Positions 47,966-56,472 of a DNA stretch of 64,000 nt are shown one piece after another. Origin of the DNA: Chitinophagaceae bacterium (GTDB taxonomy: Bacteria > Bacteroidota > Bacteroidia > Chitinophagales > Chitinophagaceae); the NCBI GenBank assembly GCA_028288585.1, contig JAQBNL010000001.1:1-64000 (forward strand), in the 5' to 3' direction. Position 1 is the stretch's first letter. The number at the start of each line of letters is the position of its first letter. Position numbers and translations under genes: made by a program. The notes beneath the pieces were generated by a model. The model made no database searches and had not been told where the DNA came from. It was given only the letters and a program-made list of their open reading frames with translations.

Positions 47966-49046
47966 GATGTGTTTTCACATCTTTATACGCAATTTTGGTT
48001 TGAAGGGCTGCCTGTTGCCATGTATAATCAGTAAATATTTTTTTCCGCAGGGCCTCATTGTATTCCTGCAAAGAAGCCTTTTCTACGGCTGCGTAAATAC
48101 TTTCGGGCAATCCGGGGTCGCAATAAAACCCTGTTTCTTCAAAATATTCTTTAGCATCTCCTTTATTTGTAATAACCACATTACAACCCATCACAGCGGC
48201 TTCCAGGGAACTGAGACCTGTAGTTTCAAACCAACTCGGCAATACATGTACTTTTGCCTGTTGATAATATTTCAGCAATTCGTGTTGAGATACATGTTCA
48301 ATAAAATTGATATTATTGGCTGCAATTTTTTTACATTTTTGATAATACCCAAGCTGGTTAGGTGCAGGTGCGCCGATGAGCAATAAATTGAACTTTGTTT
48401 TATTGAGCGCTTTAATGAGGTTTATTTGATTTTTTATCCCTTCTATTCTTGCAACGCAGATAACCAGGCCACTATCTTTTTTTATAGTTTCATCAAAGTG
48501 AAATAATACAGGGTCAACTCCATTTGGAACAATAACATAATTATCGGCGTATTTATATTGATTGCTTATGCGTTCATATTCCAGTTTAGAATTAGGAAGT
48601 AACATGGAGGTTTTTTTCAATATTTTTTTTACAGCCCTGCGGTGACCTTTCAGAATATATGAAAAACTCATCAGCGCATCATTACCACGTAACCACCGGG
48701 CTAAAGTTTTAAGGTATTCGATACTATCAGCAGGTAACCATCTGAACAATACGCCTGCAATCCCTTTCCTGTAATGTTTATCATATTCACTATAATCAAT
48801 CAATATTGGTGAAACAACAAATGGTTTTTTAGATTTTTTTAAATGATAAAGAATATCTGCCGGGCGGGTAATATTAAAAAAATGAATCAGATCGTACCGG
48901 TTATAATCAATTGCTTCATCAGTTAATTTTATATCTGCTGTTACCCCAATAGCAGCAAGATGTTTGGCCGTTTCCAATACCTGCACCGTATCACCGCCTT
49001 TTGCAGTAAATAACGTTGCTCTTGTTATCATTGCCACTCTTATCAT
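47919..49046 (-). CDS. Glycosyltransferase, GT4-like
   Basis: This 375-residue GT-B glycosyltransferase has an N-terminal acceptor domain with TAKGGDTVQ and a donor domain with VIVPNGVDPVLF, VARIEGIKNQ and the E-x7-E motif in SWFETTGLSSLEAAVMG. ATG at 49046 is preferred over the GTG one codon upstream. The long overlap with the next gene and the 9-base gap to the polymerase gene show a compact operon. Confidence 0.88.
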   Translation of the reverse strand: MIRVAMITRATLFTAKGGDTVQVLETAKHLAAIGVTADIKLTDEAIDYNRYDLIHFFNITRPADILYHLKKSKKPFVVSPILIDYSEYDKHYRKGIAGVLFRWLPADSIEYLKTLARWLRGNDALMSFSYILKGHRRAVKKILKKTSMLLPNSKLEYERISNQYKYADNYVIVPNGVDPVLFHFDETIKKDSGLVICVARIEGIKNQINLIKALNKTKFNLLLIGAPAPNQLGYYQKCKKIAANNINFIEHVSQHELLKYYQQAKVHVLPSWFETTGLSSLEAAVMGCNVVITNKGDAKEYFEETGFYCDPGLPESIYAAVEKASLQEYNEALRKKIFTDYTWQQAALQTKIAYKDVKTHHATKNSHTGNKRYTQ

Positions 49047-49055
49047 CACTTTTAA

Positions 49056-50282
49056 TTAACCCTTATAATATAATTTTCGGGAAGAAGCTTTTACATCAAA
49101 CTGCGGAAAAGCATTTGTAAAAGCCAATATCCATATTACATACTCAGCTATATTGGTTATAAAGCTTCCCGTAAACTGGTATAGAAAAATAAAAAGAAAT
49201 AACAGCAACCGGAAATAGTTTATCCAAACTCTTGTATAAAAAAACAGGAACAATTCAATCAATATCCTTATGCAAAAGCCTATCCATCCAAAGATAGCAA
49301 GCGTTTCAGCAGCTGCATTAGGTATGGCGATAGTGTTATAATCCAAGTCATACAAATAATAACTCCTGATAATATCACCTCCTAATATTTTAATCTGTCC
49401 CGGCCCAACCCCCCAGGCAGCGCTTTTCTTTTCAAGAATTTGATTAGCCAATATAAATGCATCTGATGTTCGCCCCTTACCCGATGTATCATGCCCTGTG
49501 ATAATATTTTCTAATCTTAAAAAGAAATTATTCCCCGGGAAAAATACAAGCACAATAAACAATACTGATAAAAAAATAACAAGGGTGAGTATGAAAATAT
49601 TTAATGCCCTTCTTTTTTGGGTAAGGGTTTTAAAATAAATAATATAAGTAAGAATAATTGCTACCATAACAGAAGCTATTACACCGATGGAAAAAGAAAG
49701 TATATAAGGCAGGAACAACATCATCAGCAATAGCCAGCTGTTTAATTTATTTTGCCTTAAAACGATCTGTAGAAAATAAAAGAAAAATAAAGGCGTAAAT
49801 AGAGTTGCATAATAAGATGCTTCGTATGTAAATAGCTTTAGCCTCTTAACATCACTTACCCCCTCTGTTAACGAACTTTTCATCCATAAGAGATCATCAT
49901 ACGAAGTAAAATAAATGGGGATCGCAATAAGGCATAGAATAAAATTGATCACTAATAATTTCCTGAATATTTTTTCAGGATCGGAACAGCTCTTTAAAAA
50001 TGTATAAAACGCCTGGCAAAAAATATAGACTGCAGTAAAATTTAAAACTGAGATCACATAACTTTTTATCTCGATCCCAAATATCAAATGCATAATAAAA
50101 AAAGGAGCCAGGCATATAAAGAAAGGCAGCAGGATCTCTCTTTTGCGTGAGGTAAGTATCCACCAATAAAATAAAGGACTTAAGATGGCTGTATAGGTTA
50201 AACCAAAAGGCAATGCCAATGCGTTTACAAAGAAGTAAATAAAAGCGAACGGGAGATACTTATTTATGCTCATGCCTGTCAT
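49056..50282 (-). CDS. Polysaccharide polymerase-like membrane protein (Wzy/O-antigen ligase superfamily)
   Basis: This 408-residue inner-membrane protein has about ten to twelve hydrophobic helices and a large polar loop toward the C-terminus (around residues 255-315, FFLRLENIITGHDTSGKGR and WGVGPGQIKILGG), as in Wzy polymerases. Sequence similarity in this family is low, so the call rests on topology and position between glycosyltransferase genes. It overlaps the GT2 gene by 23 bases. Confidence 0.7.
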   Translation of the reverse strand: MTGMSINKYLPFAFIYFFVNALALPFGLTYTAILSPLFYWWILTSRKREILLPFFICLAPFFIMHLIFGIEIKSYVISVLNFTAVYIFCQAFYTFLKSCSDPEKIFRKLLVINFILCLIAIPIYFTSYDDLLWMKSSLTEGVSDVKRLKLFTYEASYYATLFTPLFFFYFLQIVLRQNKLNSWLLLMMLFLPYILSFSIGVIASVMVAIILTYIIYFKTLTQKRRALNIFILTLVIFLSVLFIVLVFFPGNNFFLRLENIITGHDTSGKGRTSDAFILANQILEKKSAAWGVGPGQIKILGGDIIRSYYLYDLDYNTIAIPNAAAETLAIFGWIGFCIRILIELFLFFYTRVWINYFRLLLFLFIFLYQFTGSFITNIAEYVIWILAFTNAFPQFDVKASSRKLYYKG

Positions 50283-51243
50283 TTTTTAAGAACGCCAGCA
50301 TTCCTTTGTAAACGCCCCATGCTCTTTTCCACTGCCCCGTAACTATCCTTTTAATAAATCGTAATGTGACAAAAAAAAGCGCCATAGCCACTTTTGTCTT
50401 TTTGTATTTTGATAAAAAAAGCAAACCGTTACGTGTATAGTAATAATCAGCTAAAAAACTTTTTCCAATTGTAGTGCTGACCTTATCATAACAAACAGCA
50501 GTTTCGCAAACCTGTAATTGATACCCTGCCTGTTTAGCCCGGTAGCACCAATCCGTTTCTTCCCAATACAAAAAATAATTTTCAGGAAATAATCCCACCT
50601 CGTTAAAACTACGGACACTGGTAAACAATGATCCCCCGGAGATATAATCCAGTTCCGGGATGTCGCTTTTTTTTTCTATAAATTCAACCGTGGCAGAATT
50701 AAAATTTATTTTACCACCTGCATATAAATGTACTTTTTGCGGAGCATCATAATATTTTATAACTGAACCTATGATGGACCTGGGAGAAATTTTTTCAGCA
50801 AAAACAACAAGCCCGGATAAAGTTGTTTCCTCTACAACCATATCGGGGTTTAACAACCAAATGTATGCATCCTCATTTAAAAGTTTTTTCAATACAACAT
50901 TAATACCGCCTGCAAAACCTTTATTAGTATCATTCTGAACAAAATTCAACCTGGCAAACATTGAGGCTTCCATCCCCCTGCTTAATTCATCACTGTGAAA
51001 ATATTTGTATGGTACCGGTTTAATATTTTGTCTGGATGACGATAAAGAGTTATTAGGATTACTGCTATCATCAGCCCATCGCATCAAATACTCTAATGAT
51101 CTGTTTTGAGAAAAATTATCAATCACAATAACAGAATAATTATCGTATGCAGAACGAAATACTGACTCCAGGCATTCCACAACCTCTTCCCATTTTTTGT
51201 AGTTAAGGATTATGATGTATACGCCGGGCATATTATTTTCCAT
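50260..51243 (-). CDS. Glycosyltransferase, GT2 family
   Basis: This 327-residue GT-A enzyme opens with PGVYIIILNYKKWEEVVECL and has the nucleotide-binding VIVIDNFSQ, the metal-binding region WLLNPDMVV and YLYWEETDWCYRAKQAG, all typical of the rhamnosyltransferase-like GT2 group. The C-terminal region has a hydrophobic, basic patch (ALFFVTLRFIKRI) likely touching the membrane. It lies between the flippase and polymerase genes on the same strand. Confidence 0.9.
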   Translation of the reverse strand: MENNMPGVYIIILNYKKWEEVVECLESVFRSAYDNYSVIVIDNFSQNRSLEYLMRWADDSSNPNNSLSSSRQNIKPVPYKYFHSDELSRGMEASMFARLNFVQNDTNKGFAGGINVVLKKLLNEDAYIWLLNPDMVVEETTLSGLVVFAEKISPRSIIGSVIKYYDAPQKVHLYAGGKINFNSATVEFIEKKSDIPELDYISGGSLFTSVRSFNEVGLFPENYFLYWEETDWCYRAKQAGYQLQVCETAVCYDKVSTTIGKSFLADYYYTRNGLLFLSKYKKTKVAMALFFVTLRFIKRIVTGQWKRAWGVYKGMLAFLKNDRHEHK

Positions 51244-51297
51244 TCACCAATATTTTTATTCTCAACATCAACAATCCTTTTGTATAAAAATTTTGAT

Positions 51298-52563
51298 TTA
51301 CAATGGCTGTGGTATTATATAACCTGTTAAATTATTATTACTAAGTTTCCAATTAAGACCGACCGTTATAAACAATTCAGTTATTATAATACTTATGGCT
51401 GTGCCTGTAGCTCCCCAAATATTTACGAACAAAATATTACATGCAATGTTTATGATCGTTCCCGCTCCAAGGATACTTAAATAACTTTTCTTACGGTTAA
51501 AAGCAATTAATAACTGGTAGGCCGGGATATTAAGGCAAACAATTACCGGTACAAAGCTTAACAACCGGAGTAATGAAACAGGTAATGTTGAAGTATCTTT
51601 AAGAAATACGTGTATAATCTCCGGCGATAAAGTAAAGAGCAGGCTGCAACCTGCAATCACCATTAAAAGAAAGGGCAGGTAAATTTGTTTTAAAAAAATA
51701 TTTACTTCGTCTTTGTTTTTGTGGCTAAGCTGGCAAATATGCGGATATACAACCTGTGAAAATAATGACAGTACCTGCCGTACCGTAAAAAAAATCTTTT
51801 CAGCAATACTATAATATCCAACAGTGAGATCGTTAGTAAATATCCTCAGTATAAAAACATTACTGTATAAATAAGTATTGATACAAAGATTAGAAATGGT
51901 GATCTGCCAGCCGTCTTTTATTTCATGAATGATATCTGCCCAATGAGGACGAAAAAATTTCAATTTAAAAATATGTACAGCAATACAAATGCTGAAAATA
52001 CCGGCCACCATATTTCCGATTCCATAAAAGAAAAGAAAAAGATAGCCATCTTCTTTATGGCGGATAAAAAATAAAACAAGGATAACAAAGATCAATCTTG
52101 CAATAAATGTACTGATGGTTATGAAATGCATTTTCTCAACTCCCTGGAAAAACCAGTTAACAAATAAAGACTGACCGATAACATAGGTAAAGCCAAGAAT
52201 ATATAATTGTGCGTTATGCCCAAAAACAGGAGTTAACAACGCAAGTACCATCAGCAATAGAAATAATAATGCTGTTATTAATAATTTGGAAGCCAGTACC
52301 GTAAAAAAAAACTTTGAAACTCTTTGGTTATCCTGCTTATACAATGCAATATCTCTTGTAGCAGTAAGATTAAACCCATAATCCGAAACAGAAGATAAAT
52401 ATATCATCAGTACCTGTCCAATAACCACTACTCCAAATCCGTCTGCGCCTATCGTAGTTATCACCAATGGCATAACAAGCAGGGGAAGTAACAGGTTTAT
52501 CCCCTGCACCATACCAATGGAAATAAAATTTGAAAACAGTTTCCTGTTATTAGTTCTTTGCAT
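51298..52563 (-). CDS. Oligosaccharide flippase (Wzx-like)
   Basis: This 421-residue MOP-superfamily membrane protein has about twelve helices and the N-terminal pattern NFISIGMVQGINLLLPLLV and GADGFGVVVIGQ that marks polysaccharide flippases. It would move the undecaprenyl-linked repeat across the inner membrane. It is the first gene of the - strand operon of flippase, GT2, polymerase, GT4 and DUF1972 GT. The ECF-like promoter ends only 11 bases before its ATG, so the transcript may be nearly leaderless. Confidence 0.87.
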   Translation of the reverse strand: MQRTNNRKLFSNFISIGMVQGINLLLPLLVMPLVITTIGADGFGVVVIGQVLMIYLSSVSDYGFNLTATRDIALYKQDNQRVSKFFFTVLASKLLITALLFLLLMVLALLTPVFGHNAQLYILGFTYVIGQSLFVNWFFQGVEKMHFITISTFIARLIFVILVLFFIRHKEDGYLFLFFYGIGNMVAGIFSICIAVHIFKLKFFRPHWADIIHEIKDGWQITISNLCINTYLYSNVFILRIFTNDLTVGYYSIAEKIFFTVRQVLSLFSQVVYPHICQLSHKNKDEVNIFLKQIYLPFLLMVIAGCSLLFTLSPEIIHVFLKDTSTLPVSLLRLLSFVPVIVCLNIPAYQLLIAFNRKKSYLSILGAGTIINIACNILFVNIWGATGTAISIIITELFITVGLNWKLSNNNLTGYIIPQPL

Positions 52564-52573
52564 TATGATATAA

Positions 52574-52600
52574 ATACGAAGATCAAATGTTGCAGGTTGC
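52574..52600 (-). promoter_or_regulatory. Candidate ECF-sigma promoter, flippase operon
   Basis: On the - strand GCAACC (52600-52595) is followed after exactly 16 bases by CGTAT (52578-52574). The ATG of the flippase gene is at 52563, so the leader would be only about 4 bases. It stands back-to-back with the + strand copy at 52618. Confidence 0.65.
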
Positions 52601-52617
52601 TTATGCCCGTTTTTAAA

Positions 52618-52644
52618 GCAACCTATTTACTTTAAATATCGTAT
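52618..52644 (+). promoter_or_regulatory. Candidate ECF-sigma promoter, Wzz/ligase operon
   Basis: GCAACC at 52618-52623 and CGTAT at 52640-52644 are separated by exactly 16 bases. The implied leader to the ATG at 52700 is about 48 bases. The two divergent minus-35 boxes are 17 bases apart. Confidence 0.65.
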
Positions 52645-52699
52645 AAACTTATTTATTGCAGTCATTCTAATAAAACATCAGTAAATACCAGCAGCGTCT

Positions 52700-53551
52700 A
52701 TGGATCCTGAAAATAAAAAAGATGATCTTGACTTAATAATCCTGGCTGAAAGAATTTTCGCTTTTTTCAGGAATTATGGCAGGCTGATAGTTATATTTTC
52801 AATTGCAGGTATACTCACCGGTTTATTATTGTTCTTTGTTTTGCCAAAGAGATACTCATCTACATTGTTGCTGCACTCTTTTACACTTACCAATACAGAA
52901 CACATTAATATCATTGAAAACTGGAATGAACTTTTAAAAAAAGGTGAATATGATGCATTAAGTAAAGATTTTAATTGCGATCCTGAAATGCTAAAAAAGG
53001 TAAATTCTATCGCTGCAACAGAAATACAAAAATTATACATCCCGAATAATCCCAATGGTTTTATGGTGGAAGTTATTGTAATGGACACCGCTGTGCTGGA
53101 TCCATTGCAAAAAGGAATTACTGCAGGGCTTGAAAACGGGGAATATTTGAAAGCAAAATTAGAAAGTAAAAAATCCAACCTTACTCAACTTATTGAAAAA
53201 GTAAAGATCGAGATAGTAAAGCTCGACTCTACAAAAAAGGATATAGAAAACAGCATCAGTAATAATAATAAAAGCCCGTCATCCTATATTATTGACGTAT
53301 CCGGTATTACAAGCCAAATGATAAGCTTAAATGAAAAGCTGTTAGGCTACCAGGACGACCTGAAATTTACACATGCAGTACAGGTTTTACACAACTTCGC
53401 AAAGTTCAAAAAACCTGAATCGCCAAAACTGTTTAAATTATTGGTTTTAGGTTTTATTGCCGGGTTTAGCATAGGGTATATATCGGCCATATATAAATAT
53501 GTGCGAAAAAGAATGGCGAATCGTATCCAAACCCAACCAAATTATTTTTAA
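52700..53551 (+). CDS. Wzz-like chain-length determinant protein
   Basis: This 283-residue protein has an N-terminal helix (residues about 32-50, LIVIFSIAGILTGLLLFFV), a periplasmic domain with coiled-coil segments rich in Lys and Glu (about 145-180), and a C-terminal helix (LLVLGFIAGFSIGYISAIY). This two-helix layout matches polysaccharide co-polymerases that set chain length. No tyrosine kinase domain is attached. It is immediately followed by the ligase-like gene with no gap. Confidence 0.78.
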   Translation: MDPENKKDDLDLIILAERIFAFFRNYGRLIVIFSIAGILTGLLLFFVLPKRYSSTLLLHSFTLTNTEHINIIENWNELLKKGEYDALSKDFNCDPEMLKKVNSIAATEIQKLYIPNNPNGFMVEVIVMDTAVLDPLQKGITAGLENGEYLKAKLESKKSNLTQLIEKVKIEIVKLDSTKKDIENSISNNNKSPSSYIIDVSGITSQMISLNEKLLGYQDDLKFTHAVQVLHNFAKFKKPESPKLFKLLVLGFIAGFSIGYISAIYKYVRKRMANRIQTQPNYF

Positions 53552-54859
53552 ATGATAAATGGAGGGACCACTTCAAAATATTCAGATTATCTCCTTCAAA
53601 TATTCTACATCATTTTTTTCGCCAGTATCATTTGTTCTTTCAGGGCTGTAAGCAGTATTGTTATTGCCCTTATTTTAATAACAAGCCTGGTTAAAAATAA
53701 AACTGAGACAGGTTTATTTTTAAATAAGAATTTAAAAAACAGTTTCCTGGCTGGTTGCTGTATATTTTATTTACTGCAGGCCGCTTCACTTTTGTATACG
53801 CACGATTTGCCGGAAAGCATACAGCATTTAAGAATAAAAAGCGGGCTTGTTTTAATTCCCCTTGCTGTTTGCTGCAGCAATTACCTGGATCCTTTACGTG
53901 TTAAAAAACTTATGCAGCAATATCTATGGATTCTTTCTGCAGCTATGTTGTATTGCTTTGTTATTGCCTTACATAGATATTATTTTCTGCACACAGGAGA
54001 TGAAGTTTTTTTTTATCATGCATTGGTAAGCCCGTTCAGGCAGAATGCCGTACAGGTATCTATTCTTTTATTTATCGGGCTTATACATTTATTGGGAATA
54101 GCCCGGGGAGATGTATATCTCCATAATAAGTTTGTTCATTACCTGCTGGTTTTTTATTTAATGTTCTGCATACTGCTGCTTTCTTCCAAACTGGTTATAA
54201 TTTTTTCAGCAGCCTGCTTTGTTTATTCTTTTATTATTTCTTTAAAAAAGAATCAAAAAACATTGCTTACGTTTTCATCAATATTTATTTGCGTTGCTAT
54301 CGCATTGGTTTTGTTAATGAACAATCCTGTAAACAAAAGATTCAATGAAATAATTTCAGGCAACATCTGCCTGGTTCACCAGCAAAAATTTTCTCCTGCA
54401 ATTTATTTTAATGGTTTACAGTTCCGGCTGCTTCAATGGCGTTTTGTTTCAGAAATATTAAGAGAAAACAATGCTTGGCTAACAGGTGTAAGCCCCGGCG
54501 ATGCACAAACATTTCTTGATAACAAATATATTTCAACAAATATGTATGTAGGCGAAACAAAGAACGGGGGCTTTTTAGGATATAATACGCACAACCAGTT
54601 TCTGCAATCAGTTTTACAATCAGGCATTTTTGGTTTGCTGATTTTTATAGCCATATGCTGCAGCATGATACAATTGGCTCTTCAAAAAAAAAGTATGGTA
54701 CTTTCTTCCATCGTAATATTATTAATTGCCTTCGGTTTAAATGATTCTTATTTAGAATCACAATATGGTGTGATATTATTTACTTTTTTCCCGCTCTTTT
54801 TTTATTATGGTACTGAGAGCAAATTTAAGGGCAGGCAGAGAATGGAGGAAGGGAAATGA
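53552..54859 (+). CDS. O-antigen ligase-like membrane protein
   Basis: This 435-residue inner-membrane protein has ten or more hydrophobic helices and a polar loop about residues 255-350 containing RLLQWRFVSEIL, WLTGVSPGDAQ and YNTHNQFLQSVLQSGIFG. That NTHNxxLQ region is the signature of the WaaL/O-antigen ligase (Wzy_C) family. With the polymerase-like protein at 49056 the locus has two such proteins, which may divide polymerisation and ligation. It follows the Wzz gene directly. Confidence 0.85.
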   Translation: MINGGTTSKYSDYLLQIFYIIFFASIICSFRAVSSIVIALILITSLVKNKTETGLFLNKNLKNSFLAGCCIFYLLQAASLLYTHDLPESIQHLRIKSGLVLIPLAVCCSNYLDPLRVKKLMQQYLWILSAAMLYCFVIALHRYYFLHTGDEVFFYHALVSPFRQNAVQVSILLFIGLIHLLGIARGDVYLHNKFVHYLLVFYLMFCILLLSSKLVIIFSAACFVYSFIISLKKNQKTLLTFSSIFICVAIALVLLMNNPVNKRFNEIISGNICLVHQQKFSPAIYFNGLQFRLLQWRFVSEILRENNAWLTGVSPGDAQTFLDNKYISTNMYVGETKNGGFLGYNTHNQFLQSVLQSGIFGLLIFIAICCSMIQLALQKKSMVLSSIVILLIAFGLNDSYLESQYGVILFTFFPLFFYYGTESKFKGRQRMEEGK

Positions 54860-54925
54860 CAGATTAGAAAATTACTTTTGTAACATCTGAAAAAGCAACT
54901 AAATAATATTTTATTTTCTTAATTT

Positions 54926-55384
54926 TTATAAAGTAGTTGAAGCAATTTTATGTAAAGCTTTAATAACAATTTCAAGATCACTAATACTTCTAAAACCACT
55001 AAAGCCTACAGCCAGTTTAGTTCCATCCTGCAAAATAATTGGTTGGCCTCCCTCCCATCCTATATAATCAGGTCTTTTAATTCCAAATTGTTTTTCATCT
55101 ATCTCATTATTAAATGCAAGCCGTTCATATGCACCAGTTTTTATTCCTGTAATCCATACCTGGCTTGCCTTCAGCCATGCAACTCTATAAGTTTCCCTTC
55201 CTCTGATTTTATCAGTAAGTCCAAACATCCTTCCATAAATACATCCTTCATTATCAATAATACAAACAGATACATTTCCATCAGCCTTTATCCTGTCTTC
55301 TTCTATTTCCATATACATTGGAATCAAATTTTCTATTTCATCAATAATAGCTGTAATAGTAGCCGTCAATATTTTCCGTTCCAT
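54926..55384 (-). CDS. GlcG/HbpS-like protein (DUF336 family)
   Basis: This 152-residue protein resembles the GlcG/HbpS family, with CIIDNEGCIYGRMFG near the start of the core and ILQDGTKLAVGFSGF near the end. Some family members bind haem or corrinoids, others lie beside glycolate and sugar-acid genes. The start is set at the ATG at 55384 (MERKILTATIT); a longer frame overlaps the upstream gene. The usual C-terminal GVSG motif is GFSG here. It is the last gene of the catabolic cluster. Function is unknown. Confidence 0.65.
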   Translation of the reverse strand: MERKILTATITAIIDEIENLIPMYMEIEEDRIKADGNVSVCIIDNEGCIYGRMFGLTDKIRGRETYRVAWLKASQVWITGIKTGAYERLAFNNEIDEKQFGIKRPDYIGWEGGQPIILQDGTKLAVGFSGFRSISDLEIVIKALHKIASTTL

Positions 55385-55397
55385 AAAATTTATTTTT

Positions 55398-56387
55398 TTA
55401 AACTTTCTTCCAGGAATTATCCTGTGAGCTTTTAAAAATCGCTTCAATAACTTTCATATTATTTACTGCATCTTCCAGATCAAATGGTACAGGAGCACCA
55501 TCAAGTATAGCTTTTGAAAAAGCATCTCCCTGCAGGGTATATTGATCTACAGCCTCAAAAACAATTTTTTCAGTGCCGCTTTTCAGGTGAAGCCAAATTC
55601 GGCTGGATTTATCAGGTGGTGCATTTACAGGAATTTCTATTTCTATTCGTCCCTCTGTACCTAAAATATTTACACGCTGATAAGGCATTAATTGTGTAGA
55701 GCAGGTAAATGTAGATGTGCCGGATAAAAAATCAAGCATACCTGAAGCGATACGATCTGTTTGAGAACCGGGATCGTATTCCACTAAACCCAATGCACGG
55801 GCAGGCTCTTTATCAAATAAAAAACGGGCAAAGGAAATGCAATAACAGCCAATGTCCATCATTCCGCCCCCGCCTGCATCTTTTTGATTGCGGATATTAT
55901 TTACATCAATGTTATAATAAGAAAAGAATGACTGCACAATTTTCAATTCTCCTATTGTACCATCGCTTACAAGCTTTTTAGCATGCTGCCATTGCGGATG
56001 AAAGCGATACATAAATGCTTCCATTACTTTTAAATGAGGTTTTTGTTTTGCAACTTCCCTTAACGCTTTTGCCTCTGAAACTGAAAGAGCTAAAGGCTTT
56101 TCACACAATACATGTTTGTCAGCTTCAATAGCTTTTTTGGCCCATTCAATATGCATGTGGTTGGGAAGCGGAATATAAATGGCATCTATTGCTGCATCAT
56201 TCAATAACTCTTCGTATGTGCCATATACCTTCTCAATATTTAAAACTTTAGCAACTTTTTTTGCATCTTCTATATTTCTTGAAGCAATTGCAACTACATC
56301 ACAATAGCTTCCTTTTTGTATGGCAGGAATTACTTTTTCTCTTGCAATTTTTGCTGTGCTTATTATTCCCCACCGAACTTTATTCAT
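55398..56387 (-). CDS. Gfo/Idh/MocA-family oxidoreductase
   Basis: This 329-residue NAD(P)-dependent enzyme has an N-terminal Rossmann domain (RWGIISTAKIAREKVIP), the catalytic EKP motif at residues 96-98 (LCEKPLALS) and a C-terminal substrate domain with DIGCYCISFARFLF. Members oxidise or reduce sugars and sugar derivatives. It lies between the MFS transporter and the GlcG-like gene and probably processes the compound imported by that transporter. Confidence 0.9.
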   Translation of the reverse strand: MNKVRWGIISTAKIAREKVIPAIQKGSYCDVVAIASRNIEDAKKVAKVLNIEKVYGTYEELLNDAAIDAIYIPLPNHMHIEWAKKAIEADKHVLCEKPLALSVSEAKALREVAKQKPHLKVMEAFMYRFHPQWQHAKKLVSDGTIGELKIVQSFFSYYNIDVNNIRNQKDAGGGGMMDIGCYCISFARFLFDKEPARALGLVEYDPGSQTDRIASGMLDFLSGTSTFTCSTQLMPYQRVNILGTEGRIEIEIPVNAPPDKSSRIWLHLKSGTEKIVFEAVDQYTLQGDAFSKAILDGAPVPFDLEDAVNNMKVIEAIFKSSQDNSWKKV

Positions 56388-56472
56388 GCAATGGTTTTAT
56401 AAAATGTTTTTGAATTACTCCAGACGATAAAGCCGCTTACTCACAAATTAAATCTTCTTACCATAAATTCTA

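Noticed and set aside
54860-54889. CAGAT/ATCTG inverted repeat between the ligase and GlcG-like genes
   Set aside because: The arms are 20 bases apart with only a short inner stem and no good T run; a bidirectional terminator is possible but unsupported.
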